Program-made: the position numbers and the translations under genes | The notes under the pieces: generated by a model | What the model saw: the letters and a program-made list of their open reading frames with translations, nothing else | Databases searched by the model: none | What the model was told of the DNA's origin: nothing | In this document: positions 36,621 to 48,152 of the stretch, one piece after another | Layout: every line of letters starts with the position of its first letter | Position numbering within the stretch: position 1 is the first letter of the stretch | NCBI RefSeq assembly: GCF_000150275.1 | Contig: NW_002060943.1 | Location: 11,842,878-11,906,877 of the forward strand | Source: Trichoplax adhaerens | Lineage: Eukaryota; Placozoa; Uniplacotomia; Trichoplacea; Trichoplacidae | Direction: 5' to 3' | Length of the DNA: 64,000 nt

Positions 36621-39600
36621 ATGTCGCTTGCTGGTCGAGCTACTCGCCTACCCGCTTCGATCGTGACTTCTGCTCATGGTCTTCGATATTATAGCAAAAT
36701 GAAACATGCCTATTCCAACTATCAAACTGTCAACATTATTGGTTATCCTTTCTCTATCGGCCAGGTAAAACTGATCGATCTGATGACAACTTTTTCTAGA
36801 GTGTTATGGTAGAATAATAGGGACGGAAAGAATTCGATATACGGTCAATATCAATCCAACGAATAATGTACACCAATTCAATCCAACTGACTGGCTAGAT
36901 AGCATTCATCATGATAATTAATCAATGATATTTACCAATAAATTATAAAACATACTGAATAGAAGTTCATCACAGTGTGGGTATACCATCAGACTGCACA
37001 AGTAATCGCAGACTAGAATGAATTGGCCTACTGCACTCGATGCTCAGATAAATGAAAAATAATATTGATGATATTTTTACTTGATGCGATAGCATGAAGT
37101 CTCTTTACTGCACATATGGCCATACGCATACAGTCATGTCTTTGCACAATTTTGCGTTCTTGATAAAACCTAATTTTTACGAGTAATTCCTTTTTCTAAT
37201 CGCTTCATTTACGACTGCTTACTGCCATCTTTGAATAGCTACAGTAATAGCAATAGCCGCCTTATCGACTATTTATCATACAGTATTTTTAAATAAATGC
37301 TCAAACTACGTATTCCTCAACTTTAGCATACAGTGTGTACGATCACTAGCCTAATTGGAAATGTAAAACCTTACGACAGGAATAACTTCCTGTAGCTTCA
37401 TGTTGCTCGCCTAAGACTTAACCCAACTTTACTTCGTTAACGTCTTCAGCATTCTTCACTATACTCTACAGGCTGCATCAAATAGTACTTTGCATACTGC
37501 ATATGATCACTAGCCTAATTGGAAATGTAAAACCTTACGACAGGAATAGCTTCCTGTAGCTTCATGTTGCTCGCCTAAGACTTAACCCAACTTTACTTCG
37601 TTAACGTCTTCAGCACTCTTCACTATACTCTACTGGCTGCATCAAATAGTACTTTGCATACCGCCTGCTATTATTGACGTACACTATGCTGTATTAGATT
37701 ATTGCCTACACTATCGCTAGTACATATTTATATATCTATATTCTACACGACATTGCTTGAAAATGCCATGATGATGCTGATTGAATATCGGCATACGTAC
37801 TATGCGTAGCAATAAATAATAATACACAAGATCATAACTTTTCGCCAAATGACAATTTGAGTTGGTAATAGCCAATCCAGCGGAGATCTGATGCAAACTA
37901 GACATCCTGCATTTCCCAATGACGTAATAACAATTGCAATTATTTTGATACTGGAAGTCCAATACTACTGAACAGTAATAATAAACATCCAGTCGGGATG
38001 ATTATGCCTGCCTAGATGCTTCTTACTGATCCCAATTTTATTCTTGTTCGTTTCTATGTTGTAGTTCCTTGTACTGTATAAATAATTATAATCGGACTAT
38101 GGAATATAGTCGTGTATAGCACAGCTTGAAATCCATAATTCAGCAATCTAGTTTCATCTTCTGGTACGTGTAGTATGCGATCTCAATCCTTCCAATCCAT
38201 GATAAATAATTTACACCTTAGATATCTCACACACAAGAAGCATAGTACCAGACTAGGCACTTAAACTTCAAGTTTATTAGTCATACAGTACATCGTTTTT
38301 CTTTTTATCGGTATGATATTACGCCAAGCAGATTAATTTATTTTGCATGTAAATATACAGACGAAATGTAATAATATTTATTTCCATCATACGCGTATTT
38401 AGCCAATCGATGGAGTACATTTAGGGCCCGATGCAATGAGAGAATATGGCATTGTTCAACGGATAAAACGCGACGCAGGTAAACTATCCTATTTACTTTC
38501 GTATACATTATTGATCATTATCTAAATTATTTACACTGCAAGTGTTATAATATCGTTATGATAATTTAAGCTGAAAGATTAACATATGAGTAACGTTAAA
38601 ATTAGGAAGAAAAGTCCGGGACCTCGGTAACATTCTATTAGACAATAGCAGGAAAGGAGAGCAATTTGGTATCGTCAAAGATCCAGCAACCGTCAGTGCA
38701 GCAAGTAAACTGGTAAATCTAACCCATCTAAACCTTGTTTATTATATAGCATTGTCATCCATTAGCATCGTTGATGTATCTAATTGTGATTTATTCTCGT
38801 ACGCGTATGAATAAATGCATTATTACGCTATTCCAAGGTGTTAATTAACCATCGGTGTCCTATCCGCGTACAATACTTATCTAACTATCCACATACACTA
38901 TGTATACGAGTGTACTGTATGCTGAATTATTGATATCGTAACACAGTTAAAATAGCATGATCAGAAATAGAACCGATAACTATATTATGAACGTCCTAAG
39001 CCACTGTTATAGATATACGTATGATACAACTGATCATCAATACCGGACTTTCTTATTCTCTTTAAAGCTTAGCGAGAAAATTCAATCAGTTTTAGAAGAC
39101 GATAGTTTGCCGATAACTATAGGCGGTGATCATAGGTAAGTTGCTTTGTCTATAGTGCTATCGGTAAACTACTGTAAACAACTTTTGTAGCATATTGAAC
39201 AAGTGACAACAATCATAATTTAATAAGTCATGTATCATCACGATAATATTATGAATTGGCTGGATAGAATGCTCATTCCTTAATAAATATATGATTACTA
39301 AGCAGTTATTAAATTTTAGTTTAAATATCAGACTTAAAACTATCATCTAACCTCCACAATAGTGGTTCACCTTAGTTGTTGCAGTACTTGCTAAAATTCA
39401 ATTCTTATTTACGACATAAAATTTATATATTGCATATCTACAAGCCTCGCTATTGGAAGTATTCATGGTCACACTGCAAGAATAGATGACCTTTGTGTAT
39501 TATGGGTATACTGCAAAAGATCTTAATACAACTTTGGATATCTGTATGCTGCACAGTCACAATGTTTGTTTTTGTTATTACAATTTCAGATTGATACACA

Positions 39601-40915
39601 TGCTGATATAAATACTGGAGAAAGTACAGTAACTGGTAATATGCATGGAATGCCACTATCAATCTTAATGAAAGAATTAGAGGTTGGCATTTTAATTTCT
39701 TCGGAATTCAATTGTTATTATTCGAGTGGTCGATCAACAAATAGCTATCTAAAATTGATCGTTATAGCAAGATTCGTGAAATTTGTTGTCTTATTTTAAA
39801 AATTAACATTTTTCTTTTATTAAAGAAAAAAAGAATACCAGGATTTGAATGGGCTAAACCTTGGTATATAACGATAAATTCTTCAAATGAGATATTACAA
39901 TTCGTTATCAAATCGTTTACTTACGTGAAATGACGCTAGCCATTTCTAACAAGTATATTATTACGTGTAATATTCCTGTGAATTTATTTGATTAGTATGA
40001 CTGCGAAAGATATTGCATATATTGGCCTAAGAGACGTTGATCCTGAAGAATTGTAAGTAGAAAATACGTCTGTTTTAACATAATATTAAGAAAATATACT
40101 AGAGCAGCGCAAAATTGAATTATATTACACTGTTGCAGTAAGTACATAGAAGACATTGGCATTCATATGGCTACTATGGCTGATATCGATCATCATGGTA
40201 TGGGATCTGTCTTTGAAAGAGCTCTAGACACTATAAATCCAAGGTAAGAATAAGTTATTATGCAAAACAATAAATGATATAGAGATAACAAATTACATTT
40301 ACAGAAAGTGTATAGCTGAAATTTATTCCTTTGCCGAACTTTAGTTGATGCAATAATTAATCAAAGCTTTCATAAATACTCGGTAGTGATTCCTTTTGTA
40401 TTACAATTCTTAAAACTGCCAATTCGTTGTTACATTTGTAGACGTGATAGACCTCTTTTCGTGACGTGGGATATAGACGTTTTTGATCCTTCAGAAGCAC
40501 CAAGTACTGGCACTGCCGGTTAGTCAAGAATGTATAATAAGATTTGATAGCATTAGTCCAATGTCATGCACACCGTTATGTAATATACCAATTTTTATAG
40601 TTCGTGGCGGTCTTACATTGAGAGAAGGATTACATCTGGCGGAGCAAATCGCTAAAAGTGGTTCGTTAGTAATATCTATATAAAATATCTATGAACCCTT
40701 GTGATCTTTACTTATTGTTTGACATGATTATGACGGTATTTATTTACCTCTGAATGTCTGTCCTTTCAGGCTTATTGGTTGGATTTGATCTCGTTGAAGT
40801 AAACCCGAAGATAGGTTCACAAGAAGATGTTAAAAAAACTATGGATACTGCTTGTTTCATCATCGAGGCACTACTTGGTAAAACTAGAAGGGCCAATGTT
40901 TACCAGAAACGTTAA
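36621..40915 (+). CDS. ARG: Arginase, mitochondrial type (12 exons)
   Basis: Hydrolyses L-arginine to ornithine and urea with a two-manganese centre. Exons: 36621-36764, 38403-38478, 38606-38712, 39068-39135, 39445-39505, 39590-39682, 39826-39863, 39996-40052, 40139-40243, 40442-40518, 40601-40660, 40770-40915; 343 aa. Metal ligands are present: GGDHS (128-132, serine codon split by an intron), DTHADIN (from 154) and DIDVFDP (from 260). The substrate loop TVTGNMHGMPLSIL and IGLRDVDPEE are arginase-like rather than agmatinase-like. The first 30 residues are rich in Arg, Ser and Ala without acidic residues and end in LRYYSK, so I infer a mitochondrial presequence, as in ARG2. The ATG at 36621 is the first in frame. 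Intron 1 is 1.6 kb and holds a 164-bp direct duplication. Upstream it faces PARP1; its 3' end converges with ACTR2. Confidence 0.93.
37341..37668. repeat. Two-copy 164-bp direct repeat in arginase intron 1
   Basis: Copies start gatcactagcctaattggaa at 37341 and 37505 and are nearly identical through tagtactttgcatac. The pair lies wholly inside the intron. High identity means a recent duplication. Confidence 0.9.
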
Positions 40916-41695
40916 AGTAACAAACAATTCAATCGATAATATAACAAGCTTGTCACAGCAGAATCGTCGAATGTCAGCTTAGAAGCAATTATATCATGAC
41001 TATTGCTCAAAGGCGAACCTTTTCTATTAACTTTGCTTTTATCTTCATCTCTTAACAGATACGATACAATACTCTTATGACCATTTATCATAAATAATCG
41101 AATAACTTGCTTACAGTTTTATGTTGCCATAACTAGGCGACATGATGAATTGTTAGATTATTCTCCTTCAAATCGTATCAACCGCTGGGTTCAATACTGT
41201 TATAGCTAATATAATGAATTATGGTAGTACAATAAATTGATGATATTGTAACGATCTTAATTAATAAACAACAACGACGTTGCTCATATTATCATCTACT
41301 GCATTTCAGTAGCATTCTGTGTTACTTGACGGTGCAAATTAATGACAAGTAACGCGTGTATAGCAAAAGCCATAAGGTCAAAAATAGCCAAAGTTACGAT
41401 ATTTCACAAAAACAAGTTAACCTTTTATTTAAGTCTGTGCATACAAAAGTTACATTCCCTAATTAAAGTAATCAATTGAGTAAGCCAATAAAACTCTTAT
41501 ACGTGGTGTAGAAGAAATATCCGATGATATAATTACTCAATTTATACATGGAGGTCTACCGCTGTACCAAAGCTCTAAGGTTGACCACTCATCTCGTACA
41601 AAATTTTTATAGATTGGTAGTCTGAATTTTTTATACTTCATTCATAGCAAAAAAATTTTTTTTTGTATTACAAATTTTAATCATTCGAAGTAATT
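40916..41695. other. Convergent 3' gap arginase/ACTR2
   Basis: AT-rich 780-bp gap. AATAAA at 41231-41236 is a candidate arginase poly(A) signal, and TTTATT at 41424-41429 a candidate for ACTR2 on the minus strand. No exon or repeat was seen. Confidence 0.45.
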
Positions 41696-44272
41696 TTACT
41701 TGAAGGAAACTCCAAGTTTTTCCAAAACTTTAATCCCCTTTTCTTGGTACTCTTCGCGAGTCATCCAAAATTGTGGATTATCTTTCATGATATCTGATAA
41801 AACAGCACCTCCCAGAAACACCATGTGCTTACGTCTTGGAGGATCTTCAATGCGGATCTTGAATTTCTAGTTCAGTATGAGATGATATTTGTTAAATTTT
41901 AGAAGGTAGTCAGAAAATTGACTTGGTACAGTGCATTCTATAGAAATTCATTATACCCTTACCGATAACTGCGCAGTGTTTCCTTTCAAGACCCTTTCCA
42001 AATACAGCTGCTTCAATTCACGTTCTAAACGCGATGGTAAACCCGGGTACATTGTCGATCCACCAGATAGAACAATATGCTTATAAAATTCAGGACGAGT
42101 ATCAATATCGGCAGCATTAATTGCATTGAATAATACTTCTGCGACTCCACCACTTTCAACATTGACCAAATGCGGTTGAAATAGAATTTCAGGAGCTTCA
42201 AATCTTTCTCCACCTACTTTAATTACTCTACCGTCAGGTAGCTAGTGGTAGATGAGCCAATGAAATTGAAAGCAATCAAGATTTACAAGGTTAATAATGG
42301 AGGGAGACTTCTAAGGTGTACAAAGGATTCATCAATACAGTTTATAGTCTTATTTATTACCGTGTAAGTTTCAACCAGAACCGTAGTATCCAGCGCCAAC
42401 TTTTGCTCTTGCTCGATATTATAGCTGATGAATTAATTCATTTTTGTGGCTTAGTGATATAGTGTATATAGCAGAAAGGTAGAGAACGAGACCATCATTG
42501 AGTCAGCATGGAAGTAAAAACTTACCCAACGTAGCATAACTTTTCTTTCATAATGCGAACAGTTTCAAAATCGGCTGAATGATTGAACGCATAGCCCCTA
42601 AGCAGCAACAATTTAATTAAATAACGGGTAATATCGCGACCAGCAATATCTAAACGGCGAGTAAGATGAGGCAGTGAAAAGCCTTCATAAACTGGACATA
42701 TGTGAGTGACACCGTCGCCAGAATCCACCACAACACCCGTTAGTAATCCTAACATAGTAGTCACAATTTATATTACAGTTATTTTATATACGTATTGTAT
42801 ATGACAGCTCTTTTTTTTTTTAATTAATCCAAAAGCTTGATCACTCTACCTTGAGCATAGAGGGTTAAAACTGCTTGAATAGCAATATAGCAGCCTGCAA
42901 AACCATACTCTTCAAAAATTGTCTAATAATGATAATGGGAAAATAAAGCAAAATCAACTACTGCAAATTCAGACCTTTGAGTAGTAAAGGAAAGCATACC
43001 AATACAAGCAATAACAAGATGGACAAATTTTTATACTTTATGAGCTTTGCTTTAGGAAAGCATCCTATAGCACAAGCGAGATGACAGGACAGAATTGAAA
43101 ATTGCAAATTATTGCACCTGACTGGTTTGACGTACAAAAGTACACTAAATTGCTACTGCTTTCGTATTTGTTGGCGTAATCACCTCAGAATTATTCTATT
43201 ATTAGAATGTATATTGTAAAGTATTTCTATCATCATGACTATCGCCATCGAGACGCGTAACTTGACTGCCTATCACAGTAAACTGTTATTGTTTTAATTT
43301 GTTTTCAAGAAAGCTATTGGTATATCGACCATTTCCAATAGAATGAGCAATTAAGTTATACCTCAATCATTTTCTCTCTATTTTTCATGGGATTCATAGG
43401 AGGCTCGGTTAATAAAATCTTGAAGAAGGAATAAGAGTGATTTTTTACAATTGATTCGTTCAACATGATGGAGATTCCATGTAACATGATAGTGGAAAGA
43501 ATAGCATCCATACCTTGCATTTTTTTGCATCTATTTTCAGCTTGTTATCAAATGTATAATTCCAAACATGTTTCATATCATCCCAATTTCGGACAATTCC
43601 GTTATCCATAGGATAGTTTATATCCAGCATTGATCGTAATTCACTGGCTTCATCACCAACCATTAAGTCCTATGATGGCCAAAAAAATGGATACATAAAC
43701 TCAACGAAGGCCAGGCTAAAGAAAAAAATCCAATGAACAGTCTATCCATTCAACATGGATTGTACATAGAAAATAAATTGTACAGACTAATGCCATTGAT
43801 GAATAACGATATCGCAATCCATTGGCATTGCAAGTTTAGAATATAGCAAGGTGTTTTCGGCCATCTACTGATGCGTGTTAGGACAATCGACGACAAGACA
43901 GTGTATGCGCGCATACCATACCTTGATTTCGATATTACCAACTTTGGAACTGGAACGAATTAACGGTCGGCCAACAATGGAAGGGAATATATGGGAAGGA
44001 AAATTGGAGCCCGCATAACCACATTTAACGAACTAGACAATCAAGTAGAGAAATAAAATAGAGAATGAAAGAAAGAAATAGCCGCCGTTACTTTGCCTAA
44101 TGGACTGTAAGTCTCAAACTAGGCGTGTTTGGTTGTAGCCAATTTATGAGTGCAATGATTTTCAATCGGGAAAATACAAATTCCATCACTGTCTTTCTCC
44201 CTCTAACATAATCCATAGACTTACCCCAGTACCGTTGTCACAAACAACGATTTTATTCCCTTTAGCATCCAT
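41696..44272 (-). CDS. ACTR2: Actin-related protein 2 of the Arp2/3 complex (9 exons)
   Basis: Actin-fold subunit that, with Arp3, forms the template for branched filament nucleation. Minus-strand exons: 44225-44272, 43922-44032, 43514-43669, 43362-43418, 42850-42922, 42526-42748, 42361-42424, 41963-42241, 41696-41866; 393 aa against 394 in human. Near-identical blocks: [20 protein letters not shown] (phosphate loop), [60 protein letters not shown] and [20 protein letters not shown]. This is the most conserved gene in the window, and every phase fits. The exon at 42850-42922 is somewhat more divergent ([11 protein letters not shown] where the family has MFETYQFSGVY). It shares a 3.9-kb repeat-filled upstream gap with EXOSC5. 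Confidence 0.97.
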
Positions 44273-44916
44273 TGGAATCAATTGAAAAAGCAACAAACGA
44301 CTTGGCAAGTAAGCGACCAAGTTGCTTCCACTGCAATAAAATGGAGCTCGTCCGCTGGATACCGCAAAACTACGATAGTCCTACTAGTGGTGCCTTGTAT
44401 ATATACACAGTGTTGACTAGTTTGACGTGACTGCGAGGTTCCCTTTGGGCCTGGTACTGGCCATCATGGATTCCACCAAGTTTATACCGAAAGTTACCAA
44501 ACCAGTCTTGCAGTCTATAGTCAGTCATTGGTGACAGGCTACAGGCTACAGCAGTCCTTCTTCCCTGGAAGATACAATGCCATAGTCAAGGTGCAGTCCT
44601 GGGCTACAGTACTAAAAGTACCTTTCGTACGGTAGACCAGGGTACTATACACTGTAAAGGAAGGGGCTCGGAGTACCAATACTAGTCTTAGAAATGCACT
44701 CATGGACTACTAAAAGAAGAGTGGTCTTCTTTTAGTATGGACAGTGCTCTACAGTACAGTACTGTCCACATCTCGATCTCTCTACAGTGTACAGTATATC
44801 TCTTTACAGTACCTTTGTCCGTTGCGTACTGTACACTGTACAGTACTGTACGTTATGTTGGTGGTAGTCGGTATACCGAAAGTTACCAAACCAGTCTTGC
44901 AGTCTATAGTCAGTAG

Positions 44917-45426
44917 TAGTACTGTGGACGTTAGCCAGTTTTAATGAACGAACGTACGAACGTCCAATTTGAACGTCGGACGTTCATTGAACGTACCAAC
45001 GTACAGTACACAGTGTTAACACTACAGTATATACATAGTGTACACTGTACAGTACAGTACAGTACGGTATAAGACTATACAGTACTATACACTGTACTGT
45101 ACAGTACATACAGTAGTACTGTACGTAACAGCGTAGAGTATACTGTAGTCATGACTAGTACTGTGGACGTTAGCCAGTTTTAATGAACGAACGTACAGTA
45201 CAGTACAGTACGAACGTCCAATTTGAACGTCGGACGTTCATTGAACGTACAGTACAGTACAGTACCAACGTACACAGTGTACAGTGTTAACACTACAGTA
45301 TACTGTACTGTATACATAGTGTACTGTACTGTACACTGTACAGTACGGTATAAGACTATACAGTACTATACACTGTACATACAGTAGTACGTAACAGCGT
45401 ACAGTACAGTATACTGTAGTCATGAC
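44917..45426. repeat. Direct duplication, 239-bp and 271-bp copies
   Basis: Copy A 44917-45155 and copy B 45156-45426 both run from tagtactgtggacgttagcc to tgtagtcatgac. They align over their length; copy B is longer mainly through added AGTAC units, including two exact 15-bp (three-unit) differences at 45197-45211 and 45251-45265. Confidence 0.9.
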
Positions 45427-46150
45427 TCTGAAATACAAAGTGTTGTAAAAGACGTTTGTACTACTGTACTGTACTGTATGTATAGTATTGGGGTGGGATT
45501 ACAGTATACAAACTGACTGTATACACTGTACAGTACAGTTCGTCGACGTCCGATCTGACAACGAACGTACAGTACATACCGAACGTCCAAAATCGAACGT
45601 CCGTTGGACGTCCAATCGCTCGACGTCTACAGAACTAGTCAGTAGTGGAGTTACAATACACTACTTCCCTGTATGATAGATACAATGCCATACTGTAGTC
45701 AAGGTGCAGTCCTGGACTACAGTACTAAAAGTACCTTTCGTACGGTAGACCAGGGTACTATACACTGTAAAGGAAGGGGCTCGGAGTACAGTACCAATAC
45801 TAGTCTTAGAAATGCAGTCATGGACTACTAAAAGAAGAGCAGTCTTCTTGACTGGTCTTCTTTTAGTATACATTGTACTGTACAGTACTGTCCACATCCC
45901 GACCTCTCTACAGTGTACAGTATACAGTATCTCTCTTACAGTATCTTTGTCCATTGCGTACTGTACACTATACTGTACAGTGTACAAGGTGTAGAATTTT
46001 TTTCTAGATAAATCAGTGAATATTTTTATGATTTATTTTCGAATAAAACCCATAAAACTGTATATCTGCTTACACACTAAATATGATAGTACCAAAAATG
46101 TGCTAACTACCCACACTAATTGCCGTGCCCAGTGTAGTATACAGTACAGT

Positions 46151-46470
46151 ACAGTAGGTTTAATTCTTTTTAGCAAGGATTGACATCGCGTACGTCATTC
46201 ATCATGGGCTACACCAGTCCATCTTCCAGTACCCTTGTCTATTGTGTACTGTACTGTATGTTATGTTGGTGGTAATCGGTACAGTAGGTTTAATTCATTT
46301 TAGCAAGGATTGACATCGCGTACGTCATTCATCATGGGCTACGCCAGTCCATCTTCCAGTAACCTTGTCTGTTGTGTGCTGTACTGTATGTTATGTTGGT
46401 GGTAATCGGTACAGTAGGTTTGATTTTAGCAAGGATTGACATCGCGTAAGTTATTCGTCATGGGCTCCAT
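46151..46470. repeat. 130-bp tandem repeat, two full copies and one partial
   Basis: Units start acagtaggtttaatt-like at 46151, 46281 and 46411, exactly 130 bp apart, with caaggattgacatcgcgta and gttatgttggtggtaatcgg inside. The third breaks off near 46465 and joins a copy of the hairpin-bearing element. Confidence 0.9.
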
Positions 46471-46750
46471 CTTGCGGGGAACATGCAATGCCATAGTCAA
46501 GGTCCAGTCCAGTCCAGTCCTGGGCTACAGTACTAAAACTACCTTTAGTACGGTAGACGATGGTACTGTACACTGTACAAGACGGGACTTCCAGTACCAA
46601 TACGACTGTAGTCTTAATAGAAATACACTCATGGACTACTAGAGCGGTCTTCTTTTAGTAGTACTGTACAGTACATATCTCTTTTCTGGTCAAATTATTT
46701 GCGAACAAACGCGTATTTGTGAGTGCACCGTCAATCATGTCATTGCCATC

Positions 46751-47245
46751 ATTCTGCCTGTTTTCCTATGCAGTTTTGATGTCACTGTTGTCAGTGTCCT
46801 TGCCTTCGTATGTGTTATTTTTACCGTCATCATCATTCTGCATGTTTTCCTATGCAGTTTTGATGTCACTGTTGTCAGTGTCCTTGCCTTCGTATGTGTT
46901 ATTTTTACCGTCATCATCATTCTGCATGTTTTCCTATGCAGTTTTGATGTCACTGTTGTCAGTGTCCTTGCCTTCGTATGTGTTATTTTTACCGTCATCA
47001 TCATTCTGCATGTTTTCCTATGCAGTTTTGATGTCACTGTTGTCAGTGTCCTTGCCTTCGTATGTGTTATTTTTACCGTCATCATCATTCTGCTTGTTTT
47101 CCTATGCAGTTTTGATGTCACTGTTGTCAGTGTCCTTGCCTTCGTATGTGTTATTTTTACCGTCATCATCATTCTGCTTGTTTTCCTATGCAGTTTTGAT
47201 GTCACTGTTGCCTTCGTACGGGCTATTTTTACCGTCACCGTCTGA
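46751..47245. repeat. 84-bp minisatellite, about six copies
   Basis: Units start attctgc at 46751, 46835, 46919, 47003, 47087 and 47171. Each reads cctatgcagttttgatgtca then ccttgccttcgtatgtgtta and taccgtcatcatc. The last copy has a 12-bp deletion. Because 84 and 12 are multiples of three, the array is open on both strands: 46719-47300 on plus with a hydrophobic 28-residue repeat, and 46735-47259 on minus with a basic one. No splice context or family ties it to a gene, so I call it a minisatellite. Confidence 0.9.
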
Positions 47246-47879
47246 GCCTTCTGGTCCACCCGAAATCCCTGTACCGGTGCGTACTATACACCCTAAATAG
47301 TGGGGTTACAATACACTAGTGTAGAGCCATGAACTGCATAGTAAAGTACAGCATGTACAGCATAGAGTCCTTCAATGGAGTCAAAACGCGATAAAACCCG
47401 ATCAAATGGTTGATTTTCCAACCCGAAATGACTGCAATCGCTATACAAACACTGCATCACAACCACAATTACTTAACCTGGATTTCTCCGAGCTCCAGTT
47501 AGGTTCAAGTCGGGTTTCAGGTTGATCTTTGAAGGACACACTGGTACACGGTAGAGCACAGTTAACTGAAGCTGATGGAAATCATTCAAATCTACTGTAC
47601 TGTATTGCTTGAAATAATCAAGTCTTGATGCAAGTCCTGTAGGACAACGAGTAATAATGCCATACAAACGCGTCTACTGTAAATCTTTCTCATCTTGAAT
47701 CTTGTTGATGAATTGATTTTCATCTACTGCATTGCGCTTTTCAGTGAGTTAGTGACAATTATTTTGCTCACGACTTTTTGCATAGTACTTGTCCTTTTCC
47801 TTTGTTATTAGCTAGTAGAGGTTCCTACCGTAGCAGTGCAGGTGAATGTGTGCAAAAAAACTGTCGTCTCCCGCTCGTG

Positions 47880-47940
47880 TCGCTCTACAGTACAGTGTAC
47901 AGTATACTGTTACCTTACTACTGTACATTGTACTGTAGTA
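47880..47940. repeat. Short GTAC/AGTAC cluster upstream of EXOSC5
   Basis: tacagtacagtgtacagtat followed by ctactgtacattgtactgta, about 220-270 bp before the EXOSC5 start codon. Same family as the larger arrays. Confidence 0.8.
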
Positions 47941-48152
47941 TCATCACTTACAAACTCTCTCCAATTTAAGTATCACCCCCAGTCCGGTTTGCACTCTGGC
48001 AGTTCAAACGACTTTGTATAGTAAGGGAGCCGCTGCAATACCATGGATGGGAAATTGGGGTGACATTTTAACCTTCAATTATAAATCAATGGAATCAGTA
48101 TACTGTACGTATGGACTACTGCACTGTGCTGTGCTGCTCACATCTCTACAGC

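Larger units (their letters stand above)
44560..46690. repeat. Three copies of a 220-330 bp hairpin-bearing element
   Basis: Copies at about 44560-44835, 45663-45990 and 46470-46690 share catagtcaaggtgcagtcct-like, acctttcgtacggtagacca and atggactactaaaagaagag blocks in the same order. Copy 1 has a perfect 12-bp stem (tactaaaagaag at 44708-44719 with cttcttttagta at 44726-44737). In copy 2 the loop is longer, by an internal near-repeat. GTAC-rich ends flank each copy. MITE-like, but no target-site duplication was confirmed. Confidence 0.8.
44740..46700. repeat. Extended GTAC/AGTAC pentamer repeat field
   Basis: Runs of agtac units and their reverse complement gtact, for example near 45040-45060, 45190-45211, 45251-45265, 45300-45345 and 45460-45480, are interspersed with aacgt-rich blocks. 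The word is palindromic around GTAC, so adjacent inverted runs could form hairpins or cruciforms. Confidence 0.85.
44273..48152. other. Divergent 5' gap ACTR2/EXOSC5, almost wholly repetitive
   Basis: The largest gene-free stretch. From about 44480 to 47935 it is a patchwork of GTAC/AGTAC arrays, a 240-270 bp duplication, three copies of a hairpin-bearing element, a 130-bp triplication and an 84-bp minisatellite, each listed separately. Open frames here follow the repeats and do not look like genes. Confidence 0.7.

Noticed and set aside
46735-47259. 174-codon minus-strand open frame
   Set aside because: By-product of the 84-bp repeat, whose unit length is a multiple of three; no family, start context or splice signals support a gene.
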